DNA of 64,000 nucleotides from Verticillium longisporum. Its lineage: Eukaryota; Ascomycota; Sordariomycetes; Glomerellales; Plectosphaerellaceae. The notes below the pieces were generated by a model, which was not told the origin of the DNA, made no database searches, and saw nothing but the letters and a program-made list of their open reading frames with translations. Positions 37,148-51,420 of the stretch are shown one piece after another. The DNA lies in NCBI GenBank assembly GCA_019188255.1, contig JAETXT010000001.1:2852001-2916000 (forward strand), in the 5' to 3' direction. The translations under genes and the position numbers were made by a program. Numbering within the stretch: the stretch's first letter is position 1; every line of letters begins with the position of its first letter.

Positions 37148-39032
37148 GACGAGAGGTGTTGTGGTTGCCGCAACGGGGTTGTAGCGATTTGTGAAGGAGG
37201 AAGGGTCGAGTTGTTGTCGTTGAAGGAGAGTTCACACAATTTCAGCACCTTCGCTGTCTCGGGAGGGGATTCCGCCTTTTCGAAGCAAACTCTAGAAAAT
37301 GGGTGGCTTGCTGGTCGCTAGGAGTCTATTGAGGTCTTGGACTGTCTTGTCTTGGATGTCGCTGCGGCGCGCTTTGGCGGGGTTGATGGGGGAGTTTAGG
37401 GATGTGACGTGGGACCAGCAGTTGTTGGGGGGCAGGCACGGTGCGATACCAGGGTGCAAGTGTAGGGGCCGAAAGAAGGGGCAGGGGCCAGCCTTTAGTG
37501 GCAGGGGTGCACAAGCAACGGCTAAAGCAGGCACGCCACGGCGAATCCTTCCCTGGATTTGCGATCAACGGGATCCGCAACGAGCGCTGAATAAATGGCA
37601 AAGCCTGTCATCAGAGGTACGTCGTCCCATGCGCACATAGCAGACCATTTCTACGTATCCTGGGACATGGGCAGAACATGCTCATTGGTGATAATCACGA
37701 TGCTGCCGCTACGCTATCGGCTTTTTGGGTGATCCTGAAGGGCATGATTGGAGATCGGCGTGATCTTCGACGACCGGGGCGGCAGCGACTGTGGTAGCCC
37801 CTGCCTCACCTGATGGACCTGGACCAAATGGTCCAGGCGAACATGCGACAATGCCTTGAACGCCTGTTGACATCCCAGCCGGTTCAATTTTCTCGGCGAA
37901 GCTTACAAGTGGAGAGATCATGACACTACTGGGGAGGGCATTGGCAGAAAACGCGGATAATGTGACAGCCCTCGGGTTCGGGTTCGGGGGTGTTATTCGG
38001 GGCCTGACGGCTCTGGCGCGCCCGTTCGCATCAAGGCTCAGCGTTCTCCGCAAGAACCCTACAGTTCATTGACTAAAAGTTTAGGCAGCGCGAAAACGTC
38101 TATATGCAGCTGCCTACGATGTACGTGCCAGCTGATCTGGATGACGGGTCACACAGTTCCTACTGTTATGTAGAAGCCTGGAAACTGCTTGGCGAGGAAG
38201 GGGGCAACAGACTTGAGAATAACCAGGCTCACGCGTTTGCTCCATCCACACTTCTGATCCAGGTCCCCTTGGAACATTTGATAGGGCCCCTGTCGCTCGT
38301 TCTGGACAAACCGAAGCCAAGACAGAGAGGCCTTGGACCCTTCAACAGCCGACTCAGAGTTGCCTTGAGTGCAAGGTTTCCGGTCGAGTTTCAACCAGTC
38401 TGCCTCACACAGAATGCACTTCAGCCGCAGTATCGGGCCGCGAAGAAAGCCTTGGATGTCAAGAATAGCAAATCACATTATCTCAACCCGTACACGAGTG
38501 AAAGAGGGGGAATCCTTCGCTGGCCATTTCAATGAGATCTTGTCAACGCACCTCCGTGGACACCGGTTGACTAGACATTTCTCTGTCAGCGTAGGAGGAA
38601 GGTCAGCGTTCCTTGATTCCACATGCACGCTAGACCACCAAGATCTTCTCAGCCGATCGTCGAAAGTTCTGTATTCGGTCTGGCCGAAAGGTCACACATC
38701 CCCTAAGCCGGCCGCTGACAGACATGAGTCCACAAGAACAGCTACGTAATTGCGCAGCAGCCATTCGCGCCGTCATCCCAGGGACCAATGTTCCGTTTGC
38801 GAGGGTGTGGACTGATGGCCCCGCTGCTTGACACAGACCCACCTTAGGTAAGGCGCTTGGACAGGTTGCTGAATATGATTATCTAATGCTTGGATGAATC
38901 AAGCCGCTGGACATTAACATTGCGCCACCCATGTGTGGCTTGAGATCCGTGTCGTGAATTCGGGTCCATTGAATTTTCCAGCGTCGCGACACCCATGATC
39001 GTGACAACCACCAACACTTCGCGCGATTGACC
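37148..39032. other. Divergent region ubiquitin protease / MRPL7
   Basis: This is 1.9 kb with no recognisable gene. The longest frame (38104-38535, +, 143 residues) has no family I know and is overlapped by an antisense frame of similar quality. I leave it uncalled. Confidence 0.5.
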
Positions 39033-40211
39033 ATGGCCGCCACAATGCGAGGTGGATCACGGCTGGCCCGTGCGGTCTGCACAAAGGGCTCATCGCTTTG
39101 GCTACCTACATCAGCATCATCAGCCCCCGACGATGGGCATCCTCCGAAACCTCCAAACCTGCCCCTGATCTGGCCGATCTCGAATCATGCTCCGGCTTTG
39201 CCATCCCTGGCCCCGATGAGGCCACTGTCAAGTCCTTCAACACGGCCAAGCGTGTAGAAGACAGGCCGCAGCAGCTTCCTGGAAAAAGGTGAGTCAATGG
39301 TGTACCGCTTTGTGGCCTCGACAATGCTAACCAGTCTCGAGATTCCAATACCATCCGCCCAAGTACGACCGTGGCCCCCTCCACCCCATCCAGTCGCCGC
39401 CTTGCACCGATCCTACAGCCCGCGACTTCGTTCCCGGGCCTTTCAACAACCCTCGTCTCAAGCAGACGTACGACTCGACGATCGCCTCCGACCTGCTGAC
39501 GCTGGCGTACATACACAAGGTGCCCGGCACCGTCGTCACACCAAAGCCCGATCGCCTGCGTGAGTGGGACGATTCGTCTCCTTACAACATCAACCGACCG
39601 CGTCGTGGCCCCAGAGGTGCCGCGAACCTTGATCTTCTCGAGAAGAATATTACTTTCCGCAACATCCCCGAGATTAGCGCCGTCTCCGTCACCGCATTCA
39701 TGCCTACTGCGGCCAAGTTGCCACAGGCGCTCCCAGTCATGCGATCCGCTGTCCAGGCCATCACCGGCAGCACTCCCACGACTGTGAAGATGAAGGACAG
39801 CGTTACGCAGTGGAAGGTCAAGGAAGGTGACCGTGTCGGTGTCAAGACAACAATTCACGGGCCTGCGGCGTTGGAATTTGTGGACAAGCTTGTCAACATT
39901 GTCCTGCCTAAGATCAAGGACTGGCCTGGAATCAAGGCCAGTACCGGAGACGGCAACGGAAACCTGGCGCTCGGTCTGCGACCCGATGATATGGCATGGT
40001 TTCCGGAGCTTGGGGTGAATTACGACATGTACCCAGCAAGAGTGAGTTGCCTGCGCACCGCACACCCCGAAATGCCGTTTGCTAACTGTCCGCACAGCTC
40101 CTCCCTGGTTGCCGTATCTTCATCCACACAACAGCCACGTCTGACAGGCATGCCCGCCTGCTGTTCCAGGCCCTTGGATTCCCCTTTTACGGAAAGGTCA
40201 AGGATTTTTAG
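39033..40211 (+). CDS. MRPL7: Mitochondrial ribosomal protein uL5m (MRPL7)
   Basis: This is a large-subunit protein of the mitochondrial ribosome, in the uL5 (bacterial L5) family, near the central protuberance. The N-terminus is an Arg/Ser-rich mitochondrial targeting segment (MAATMRGGSRLARAVC). The core includes FQYHPPKYDRGPLHPI, LLEKNITFRNIPEISAVSVTAF, VQAITGSTPTTVKMKDSV, VGVKTTIHGPAALEFVDKLVNIVLPKIKDWPG and GCRIFIHTTATSDRHARLLFQALGFPF. Exons are 39033-39288, 39342-40041 and 40098-40211. One T is probably missing in the run 39097-39099, because the frame changes between KGSS and LATYISIISPRR. The corrected length is about 356 residues. It is convergent with FES1. Confidence 0.88.
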
Positions 40212-40474
40212 GTACACCGCGATAGAGACCACCGGGTGGGCCTATCTACATTACCTTGCTGTACAACACGTAGACCTTTTGTACATGAATGTATCACCAA
40301 AGCATCAATGTCACATGGAAGCTGTGTAATCGCGTATGTATGTCTGTGGGGAATCTTGATCATAAAATTCTGGTGCTCTGGAAACGCAAGCCCAGCTCTT
40401 TTGCTATACCGTCAACGTGCCTCCCAAAACGCCGTCCATGCATGCATGCAAACCCAACCCAGTCCCGGCCTTCC

Positions 40475-41103
40475 TCACGCCTTGGCTTTCGCCTTGAGGT
40501 CCTCCATGATCACATCCACGGCGTCCATGTTGTCGGCGCCCACCTTGTCTGGTGTGCCGCCCTGCTCGGCAAGCTCGCCGGTGCAGGCATCCATGGCGGG
40601 CCGGTAATTCCTGCCGGGGGAGCTCCGCGCGTTGATGGTCCTTCTGCGGCCGACCCCCTGCTCTCCTTCCGTTCTCGCCACCGCGACGAGGCTTGGCACG
40701 CCACCCATGGCGAGGAGCCTCTCCTGGCTGGGCGCGTTGTTCTGCACGGCGGTGCCGACGCACCAGGCGGCCATGCGGCGGATCTCGGCCTCCTCGTGCG
40801 CGAGGCAGTCGAGGAGGGGCGTCCACAGGGAGAGGGCGGAGATGTTGTTGGCGTTATCGAGCGACTCGATGAGCTGCTCAAAGTTGTCAAAGGCGATGAG
40901 TTTCTGGTCGAGAGGCACATCGGCGCTGTGAATGGCGGCCATGGAGTCCTTCATGAGGTCGGCATCGCTGGGGCCACCGAAGAGGGCGGCCATGGCCTCG
41001 GGGTTGAGGCGAGGGGCCTCGCCGGGGGCGCCTCGGCGCCTTCAGGAATGTCCTGGTTGGCGATGCTCCACTTGAGGAGATCGTTGAGGTTCCTGTCGCC
41101 CAT
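40475..41103 (-). CDS. FES1: Hsp70 nucleotide-exchange factor FES1
   Basis: FES1 is a cytosolic armadillo-type exchange factor for Hsp70 (HspBP1 in animals) that helps clear misfolded proteins. The start MGDRNLNDLLKWSIANQD is typical. The armadillo part contains ALFGGPSDADLMKDSM, FDNFEQLIESLDNANNI, LWTPLLDCLAHEEAEIRRMAAWCVGTAVQNN and NYRPAMDACT. It is a single exon. One base is missing in the G run 41024-41028, between EAPP and GEAPRLNPEAM; the corrected length is about 209 residues, close to the family norm. The stretch after VARTEGEQ (GVGRRRTINARSSPG) diverges from the usual sequence without losing the frame. Confidence 0.9.
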
Positions 41104-43520
41104 GATGTATGTGTATGTGTGAGGTGATTTGTGATGAGAGCGGGTGGTGACTTGGCGTTGAGTGTCTCAATGAATAAGACGGAGGCAATTTAAATTTTGA
41201 CCACGTTCGAAAGTTTTGCTCTTGACAAGTCTTTTTTGATAAGGTCAGGTCTTTTGATTCTGATGGAGTTTCGAGTTGTGGTGTTCTACGCAAAACTCGA
41301 CCTCACTCGCTGCCGTTCAAATGATTTTGCTTTTTTTCTTCGGCCTCCTCATCACCATGATTTGAGCCTGCCAGGATCCTGCCCGTTCTGGAATCTTCAA
41401 GAAGGCTTCTAGACAGAAAAGGACTAGCGCAGATCTCACGTGAAAGCCCTGGTCCCGGCGGAACGGCGGCCCAAGGTCCAAGAAGCTCTGACCATGTCAT
41501 CAATTCCACTTGTGAACCGTTCGTTCAACATGATTTTCAGAAACTGCAGAGGTTACGAACAATCTTCTCTCCCCGGACGTGCTGAAGGACCTTGCGACGT
41601 CTGAACAGACCAACATGCACTGCACAAATGGTTCGCAGCTAGGTCGAGGCCATCCTCCGGTGGTCGGGCAGCGGGCTCGTGGGTGGTTGGTGAAGAACCC
41701 AGGATTCCCAGCTGCCCCACCATGAGATGAGTTGCCCCTCATTGCCGCTTTAGAGGAAATTGGACGCCCACCCCTTGAAGCTCGACATGATCCCTGATGC
41801 AGCGCGGTTGGTGTCATTCCCGAAGTTGAAAGCCTCCTACGATTGAAACATTCTTATGGCACATGTAACAAGCCAATTGAAGGTTCGAACATCATATCTT
41901 CCCCTGGCTGGTGCGGTGCTCTTGGATTCTCAGCTCCGCCACAGACGAGGGGTAAAATCTGTTGAGGAGCAGGGGCTACAAGTCTCTCTCTTAGTAACCC
42001 TTTACACGCCGACACAGACAGATCCATCGAGTTGGCTCCCAGACACCAGGGGCCTCAAGAAGGCAACAAGCCGGGGCAGCGAGGTTGAAGCCTTGCTCCG
42101 TCTGCGGATGGATATGTTTAGCATAGTTAGTCGGCCGCGGGTCATTGAAAGGAAGCCTGCCCTGCATACGCAATCCACTCACGCGGCAGCTATAGGCATC
42201 CATTAAAGTCCGAAAGACCACGAGCAGGGTGCCTTGGCGAGGCGCGTTCAAGAGCGCAAGCGTGAAACAGCGTTGAACACAGGCGGTCGGATACTCGAAT
42301 GCTCACGGGTGGCGTCATTGCTCGGGTTGATGAAAGGGTCCCCTTTCCACAAGTGCTGCCAGTACGCGTGTCTACTTTGCCATGCCAACACAGTGGTGTA
42401 CGAGTCAACTACGTAGATCGTAGGCACGGGGGCAAAGTCCGGGGCAGCCGGGGTGGGTTGGTGCTTTCCTTGCTTATGTTACTCTCTGCGCTTTTGCGCC
42501 GTTGAGGGGTTTCTTGGATGAAGACTAAATAATGATGTTGCAACTCGATTATCCGATCCTGCTGATGTCGTGGTGAGATGGTGATGAAGCTCCAGATGCG
42601 TGGATACTCATTGGGTAGCATGACACCTGCATATAAGATAGGGCTGGCTGACTTGGTGCGTGACGACATGCATAGTGATGTAGCGATACACCGGAAATAT
42701 GTCATTGTGTGGTGCCTTGGGTAGGGTTGAGCATCGTGTGTGCAGGCAGTGGCTCCAAATGCTTGGCAATCACTCTTGTTGCCTTGGTCCCGTGATCACG
42801 ATGTTTGATGTTCTCGACCTCAACTTCGGGGTCCTTATGGGTTTGATGGGCCGCGGGCCGCGAAGCACCTGCATCAGAACATGCCTGTCAGGCTCTAAAC
42901 GTGCTGCCTGTCTGCCGCCCAGCCACCTATAGAGCTGTGCCCCATGTGCGCCCCCCCCCCCCAATCCCCCCAAACACCCGCAGGCCCAGGGCCAGCCTCT
43001 AGATTCCTCGTCACCCACCTCACCTGCGCTCTAAACCCCCCAAAAGGTGGGCGATACGTACCCAGGCATCAGCCATCAGCCACAAACATGTTAAAGCAGC
43101 GAGCGTTCCCGATCGCCAGCAATTGCCCGCCCACAAGTCAGGTTTCCCAAGCACCTATCTCACATCCACGCTGGCATCGCGCCCCCCGGACCGTTCCCCA
43201 CCCTGACCGCACCTCCTCAGAAGCAGCGACACCTTGTACCTTCCACTTCCACTTCGCACCTCGCTCTCGCACTTTCCCTTTTCCCCTCCGCCCAACCCAA
43301 CTTGCCAACAAGCACAGGTGCGTCCCCATATACCAACCTTCCCACTTTAACATCACTTCCCATCGACCACCTCCCACCCCTCCGACTCCTCACCACCAGC
43401 TTCAGACGCTGTCGAAAACCATCTCGCTCTTACGATCCGTGAATCGCGCGAGCTAATTCCATCTCTTCCAGCTATCATTTGACCACCTCAAGTCCTCTCC
43501 CCACCGCTACATAATTCACA
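41104..43520. other. Gene-free region FES1 / actin
   Basis: This 2.4 kb stretch contains FES1 and actin promoters. The right part (42940-43500) is strongly C/T-rich with a C run at about 42951-42962, fitting a highly expressed promoter and a long pyrimidine-rich actin leader. None of the many short open frames looks coding. Confidence 0.6.
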
Positions 43521-45088
<1,568 letters not shown>

Positions 45089-45563
45089 GGTATTATATTT
45101 GTAGATTACCCGCCCAACAATTTGCCGTCTCTGACCCTCAGTGTGCAGCGCTTCGCGTCCCAATTCCTCCTCCCTCCCTCACCACAAAACCACGCCGAGT
45201 CCACGAAGGTCGCGACCGATGCAGAGCCTGTCCCGGTGGGATGGCACGCAGTTCGAGTCTCGTATCTACGAAAAGTTTTTGACATGGTCAAGAAATTGGG
45301 GTCGACGTTTCTCACAGGCGATATGGTCTTTGTTCAGTAGCAGGGTGTGCGCGCACGGTTAGGGGTGGAACTCGTTTTTCGAGGTTGATCATCCAATACA
45401 CTTTGCTTTCAGCCCTTTTTTACTTGCGAGGCCCTACCAGCCTACGTGGCCATGGTTCATGAATCGAGTCATGGAAATCCTTCAGGAATAGGATCGAGGT
45501 TCTATTTCATTTTGATATCTATTTGTGATGTGGTGCCGGTGTACATGGTGTATCATGTTGGGT
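45089..45563. other. Convergent 3' region actin / RSO55
   Basis: This contains the 3' untranslated regions of two converging genes. Nothing further is seen. Confidence 0.55.
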
Positions 45564-46223
45564 CTATAAATCGCTTGATTTGCCATCTGTAGGGTTGGTC
45601 TTTTCGATGTTTGTTGGCACCTGAACTTGGCTCGTGCCAGTCTCTGGTGCCACTGCCACCGTGACGTTGTCGCCAGGCTGGCCGTTGTGTCGCCCAGCCT
45701 CCTCAAGCTTTCTGTATTTTCTCTTGCTCTTCTTGGCTGCACTCGCCGCTTTCCTGCGCTTCGCTTCAGCGACAATGGCATTGCGGCTCTGGTCGCCGTT
45801 CTCTAGGTCGTCGAGCTTCTCGGCGAGGAGTTTGCGGGCAATATTCCGATTCTGAGAGCGCGAGCGCGTGGCCTGGGACTTGATGACGATGCCGGTCGGT
45901 ATGTGCTTTAGCTGGACGGCGGAGTTTGTATTCTGCAACAGGGGGAAGGGGGTTCGTCAGCGGATGCATGGTGGTGGGAGTACGTTTCTTGGGGTTTGGG
46001 GGAACCGTACGATCTTTTGGCCGCCGGGCCCGCTGCCTTTGAGGTAGGACTCCTCGATGTCGCTGTCTGGCGGGGGTTTGGGGCGCTGGGGCATCTGCTT
46101 TATCTGAGTCCAGAGGGTGGTGCTCAGGGCTTGGCTTCGCGCGGCGCCGTGGCCGAGCCATCGGAGCGGAGAGCCATTAAGTGGGCGGAGGAGGGGTAGC
46201 AATGTGCGGGCGAGGAGCTTCAT
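45564..46223 (-). CDS. RSO55: Mitochondrial GGQ-domain release-factor-like protein (RSO55/mtRF-R type)
   Basis: This belongs to the short class-I release-factor-like proteins (yeast RSO55, human C12orf65/MTRFR), which rescue stalled mitochondrial ribosomes. The N-terminus is Arg/Leu-rich and looks like a mitochondrial presequence ([17 protein letters not shown]). The hallmark is [14 protein letters not shown], with GGQ at about 67-69, followed by [30 protein letters not shown] basic helical tail follows ([23 protein letters not shown]). There is no codon-recognition domain. Exons are complement 46011-46223 and 45564-45932, in phase, about 193 residues. It marks the left housekeeping border of the polyketide block. 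Confidence 0.88.
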
Positions 46224-46584
46224 GTCGTGATCCGGGCCATGGTAGTTCGCTGAAGGAGGGGGCCGATGATGGTTTGATGCTCTGCTCGATCGCGGTGCGC
46301 TTGACGTTGGCGTCTTGGGCCGGGTGGATATTGCGATAAGATAAGAGGTCCGTCTCGTGTGACGATGAGGGCGGCTTTGGGGGACGGCACGGCACCTGCG
46401 AGTCCAACGAGTCATCAAAGAAAGACAAAAAGCCGTTAGATTCACGATCAGAATCCGCTGTCATTGCGGAACTACGGGACGAACCGAAAGAAGAAAAAGT
46501 ATTTTGGAGGCTATCTGACTACAAGCGACAACCCGTTTCCGGTATCTCAGCTGGGACGGCGCCCCCCCCCCCCCGGTCCACCGT
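46224..46584. other. Region between RSO55 start and ABC transporter stop
   Basis: This 361-base stretch holds the RSO55 promoter and the end of the transporter transcript. A run of about 12 C lies at 46563-46574. I see no gene in it. Confidence 0.6.
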
Positions 46585-49500
46585 CTACCTGTCTAACGCT
46601 TGCGATTGACACTGCGACGTCAGTAATTTAACAGGAGCAATTTGCCAAGTAGGACTCACCATCTGGAAATACATTCCCCTCTTCGCAATGAGTGCTGCAT
46701 GATCTCCCTTCTCGACGATCTGTCCGTCGGCCATGACGAAGATGATATCGGCATTCTGCACGGTAGCAAGCCTGTGCGCAACCGTGATCATGGTCCTCTG
46801 CCCTTTTGCCGCATCAAAGACAGCCTGTACCTCCCTCTCCGTCTCGCTATCGAGGCTGCTCGTCGCCTCGTCGGGGAGAAGAAGCTCCGGCTGCCTGGTG
46901 GGCGCTCGGGCGATGAACACGCGCTGTGTTTGCCCACCTGGAAGCGCGACGCCCGCGGGGCCGACGGGCGGGTCCTAGCTCTCGGCCAGGGAGGCGATGA
47001 AATCATGGAGTCCTGCGTCGCGGGCAGCGCGATGGAGGTCTGCATCCGTGACGGAGGACTCTCGGGCACGCCGAGGAGGATGTTGGCGCGGAGACTGCCG
47101 CTGAAGATGTTGGCTTCCTGGGAGACGAGAGAGAGGTTTGAGCGGGTGGAGGTTGGAGGAGAGATATGGGAGTTGATAGCAATGGTGCCTGTCTCAACAG
47201 AGTAGAAGCGCTCGAGGAGGGAGATGATTGTGGTCTTGCCAGAGCCTGTTTTGTGTGAGCTTGCAAGCGTTGAGGGAGCCTTGGGGTAAGAGCATACCTG
47301 ATGGACCGACGATGGCGGCAAATTGGCCCCTTTTGATCTGGAGGTTGACGTCAATAACATACTCAGACACACGATTGAAAGAGCACTCACCTGGAGGCTC
47401 ATCCCTTCAACACTGGCCCCGGCCGTGTTGGGTAGTTGAACCAGACGTTCTTGAACTCGACGTGACCCCCTTTTCATCAGGGACGTCGTCCAGTTGTCGT
47501 GAGCCCACGCTATCTGCATCCACATCGTCGTCATCGTGTTCTCGCATCGCCAGGATTCGGTCAGCTGCAGCGGTTGCGTTCGCAATATCTGTCCCCGTTA
47601 GAAGATGAGGTGAAAATGCCATGTTGATGTCTTACTCGGACCATAGCTCAGCCACTGCCCCGCACTCATGCCGCCTTGAACGACTGCAATATACACGATC
47701 ACTATCCTTGTCAGTTTCCAACAATGGTGAAGGAAGTTGTTCGCAGTGGACTCACTGTACTGGAAAGGTGAATATTCATGTCGAGCAAGCAGATGACCTC
47801 CGTACCTAGCACAGTCAGCTCGATACTCACTCCGTAGTCCGATGAAAGTCTTACCAGAGCACAAATGCCATGCACAGAAGGGAGATGCTATCACTGAAGG
47901 AGAACAGCATCACCGAGAAGACTGACTTGCGAAACGCGGCACCAATATGGTCGCGCAACAGGTTCTCGTACCGTCCACAGATGCCAGCCTCCATCGTCAG
48001 ACTGGACACCGTCCTCATGGCAGCGATGCTCTCCGACGCGAATTTGGCGCTCTCGGCGAAGACGGCGTTGTTCATCGCCTCGAACCCCATCTCGTGTCGC
48101 ACGCGGTAGTACATGGCCGCGACGATGAGGGGTGTCGAGGTGCACAGCGCCACAATGGTAAGCTTCCAACCAAAGACAAGGCCGACGACGACACAGCCCA
48201 CAACGTTGAAGACGGATACAAGAGCGAATGCCATGTTGGTGCCCAGGAGCTGCTGGAGCTGTGTTGGGTCCGTGGCGAGGCGGGCGGTGAGGGCGCCAGC
48301 CGAGTTTGCCTCTGCATCGAAGAAGGAGGCGGACTTGGAGAGCATGTTGGCAAAGTATTCCTTGCGGTACGCACGGGTTATGCCCTGTATTTGTCATTAG
48401 CGTCTCATAATTGGGCGAGAAGTGAGGAACGCACGAAGCCTATGCTGGTGGTGGACCAGCAGAGGGCGAGGTAGCTGAGGCCGACGCCGACGGCAAGGTA
48501 GAAGAACCAGAGACACCAGTAGTCTGCCATCTCCATAAGAAAGCTTCCCCAAAATGAGAAAAGTGAGACAAGGTTGGCGAAGAGGTATGCCTGTATTGGC
48601 GTGCTAGCTGAAGGAGAATCAGCAAACGTGGAACAAGTTGAAAAAGGGAAATGTCCGACTGACCTCCAGCACCCAATGCTCCAATGAGAATCACGGTATA
48701 TACCGGCCATCTGGATGTCTGCTCAGACAGAAGGGTACCAAAGCTACCAAAAGGTCGTAACAGGCGGCCGAATCTGCCTGTTCGCTGGTCCGGGCCTTTA
48801 ATGACCCTCAGAAGTGACTCCTCAGCATCAAGCAGGTCGTCGCCAGAGTCGTCATCGTCAAAGTCTAGACCACGCCAACTATCCCGGCTCCTCCGCCGTG
48901 ATCGCCTATCTTGACTGACCGCCTTCTCGTCGAACTCTCCCAGAATGTCTGTCTCTTCGGTATAAGCTGACTTTTCCCCCGTCCCTAGATCACATGATGA
49001 GCTGTCCAGGTCGCTGTGCGCACCACTTCCCATGTCCAGCTGCTGCGCTGTAGCGAGCGCGTGATATGCACCACCGACCTCCTCCATGAGGCTCTCGTGC
49101 GTTCCTTGCTGGATTACCTTGCCATGGCGCAGGAGCACGATATTATGCGCCTTCTTGATGGTGCCGAGACGATGTGCGATGACAATCGTCGTGCGTCCTC
49201 TGCAGGCCCGGTCGAGGGCCGCTTGGACAATCTGCTCGCTGCGCACATCGATGGCGGATGTTGCCTCGTCGAGGATGAGAATCTTGGGCTTCTTGACAAT
49301 GGCGCGCGCGATAGCAAGGCGCTGGCGCTGGCCACCGCTGAGCTTGATGCCAGACTCGCCAACGGCTGTTTGGTAACCCTGGCGAAGTAAGCATCTTGGT
49401 CAAGGGCACGAACGCCTAAGCGCAGGCAAGGAGACGTACATCTGGCAGGCGGGCAATGAACTCATCGGCGAAAGCATCCCTGCACGCTTCCTCGACGAGC

Positions 49501-51420
49501 TGGGCCTTGACGTCGTCGACTTCGCACTCCCACTCTGTGCCGATGAGGCCGTGCTCGACATTCTTGTAGATGGTTGTGTTGAACAGAGCATTGTCCTGCT
49601 GAACCAGGCCGATCTGGCCACCACCATTTGGGTTGATGTCGCTGAGCTTGTGGCCGCCTACGGTGACGAGACCGTTGCGGAGCCAGAGAACCTGACTTGT
49701 TAGCCATGAAGCGTACCAGGGGGTTCCGATTGCAGCGTACTAGTTGGTTCGTGACGGGATCGCCGTTGAATTCATACCATCTTTCCAGGATGCCGACGAT
49801 GGTGCTTTTGCCGGAGCCAGAGGGACCGACTATTGCCGTGACTTTGCCGGCTGGGAAGCAAAGGTTCAGGCCCTCCAGAATCTTGACGTCCGGAGGAGTC
49901 GGATACACAAAATTGACGTTTCCTAGGACAATGTCGCCGTCGGCTGAGACTTTAGGCGCCTTGAGTGTCCCGTACGTTGTCTTTGGGGCGTCCACGATTG
50001 TGGGGAAGAGGGCGCCGGCTGCCGCAGCATGGGACGGGGCAGATAGGGGCGCCGGGGTCTGTCCGATAGAGGAGGCCATGACCATGACGCATAGAAGTAC
50101 GCTGGATGCGTCAGCTTCTGGAATGGTTCTATGCAGTGACTAGGACCTACACAATCAAAGGCTCGGGGCTAGTAATGGCCATCATGGAGTATAGCATGAA
50201 GGCATACCAAAAGGCCAGGGCAAAAGTACTGAGCACCCGTTAGTCGCTCTAATCTCTCAGAGTATCTCTCAGGTGCAGGAATCAAGAGTCATACGCATAT
50301 ATGGCGAAGAAAACTGCCAAGTCAGCGGTCGTTGATACCGTCAGAAGCATCGAACTCACTCAGAGACTGTTGCGCCGCTACGATCCACGCCAGCCCGAAA
50401 CCCTTATGCCTTGTCTCATCTACAAAGCTCGCATACCTTGCTGTCATCTTGCCTTCCGCTCCACAAGCTGCTAGCATCCTCCATGACGAGAATGCTTCGG
50501 TTGAGACGGACGCGGCTTGCACCTCAACTGCCTGCACTTCGCCCATGATACGTACTACCGGCGGCGCGGAGAGCAGATAGACGATGGCAATGAACACGAG
50601 ACCCGTGCTCGTGGCGAGAGTAAGCATCCAATTATAGGAGAGGGCAATGCAGAAGCCTGCGACCACGGTGGCGATGCTGGAGAAGAAGTGGCCCATCTTT
50701 TCGGATATGCCGTTCTGGAGAATGCTCGCCGTCGTGGTGATGATGGCGGCTGTCTGACCAGGAGGGAGCATATCGAGCATGGAGATTGGAAGCGTGAACA
50801 GGGTCCGCAAGTAAGTCAAGCGTATGACAGCTGAGATGCGGGGGCTGGTCATGCGGAAACCGAGCTAGGGAAGTATCAGTCTTGTTCAGAAGCTTTAAGA
50901 AGTGAGACAAACGTTGGCGATGTAGGTCAGACATAGTCTTGCGAGGAACAAGTACACCATGTACAAGCTAGGCACGTCATAAGTCCAAATTCCGGAAGCC
51001 TACGCGAGAGAAGGACTTACACGCCGACATTGACAGCATCGAGAAACTCCTGTTCTGTCTCGTCGGAGCCTTTTTTGAAGAAGCCGGTGAAGACACCGAC
51101 AAGCTGGCCTATGCATGATCAGACATTGAAGGGATTTGTAAGAATGTGGTTATCCTACCAAACAAAATGTTCATCAAAGGCATCGTCAAGCCGGCGCCGA
51201 CGGCGGCAGCCACTGACACGATGAGCACCAGTCTGTCCCATGCCGTGGCATATGACAAGACTCTCTGGAGGCTGGTCAGCAAACAAACAGGAAAACTATA
51301 TGGCATGAAACGTACAATGAAATTAAATATGGTGATCCAATGCTTGGGGTCGATCTTCGGCTTCGGCTGCGTCTCCTCCGTCTCGTCCGCCGGTGCGGCG
51401 CTGGCACCATTGTCGGCCAT
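46585..51420 (-). CDS. Full-size ABCB (MDR/pmd1-type) ABC transporter with damaged second ATPase domain
   Basis: The plan is TMD-NBD-TMD-NBD, as in multidrug exporters of the plasma membrane. NBD1 is complete: [48 protein letters not shown]2 has GPSGSGKTT and [10 protein letters not shown], but its signature is [14 protein letters not shown] and its Walker [14 protein letters not shown], and a TAG stop lies in frame at 46975-46977. The 18 exons are complement 51316-51420, 51159-51264, 51021-51108, 50913-50967, 50360-50864, 50295-50313, 50151-50228, 49741-50101, 49440-49691, 48664-49378, 48435-48607, 47855-48384, 47756-47805, 47636-47701, 47391-47588, 47298-47337, 46660-47245 and 46585-46611. 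Single bases are missing near 47466-47470, 47417-47423 and 47053-47058. The ideal product is about 1318 residues, ending CQSQALDR. Next to a PKS, export of its product is a fair guess, not a proof. Confidence 0.82.

Noticed and set aside
38104..38535. A 143-residue + strand frame between the ubiquitin protease and MRPL7.
   Set aside because: It has no recognisable family or splice context and is overlapped by antisense frames of similar quality.
46563..46574. A long C run as a possible assembly join.
   Set aside because: The sequence on each side is normal gene flank and similar C runs occur elsewhere (about 19970 and 42955). There is no sign of a misjoin.
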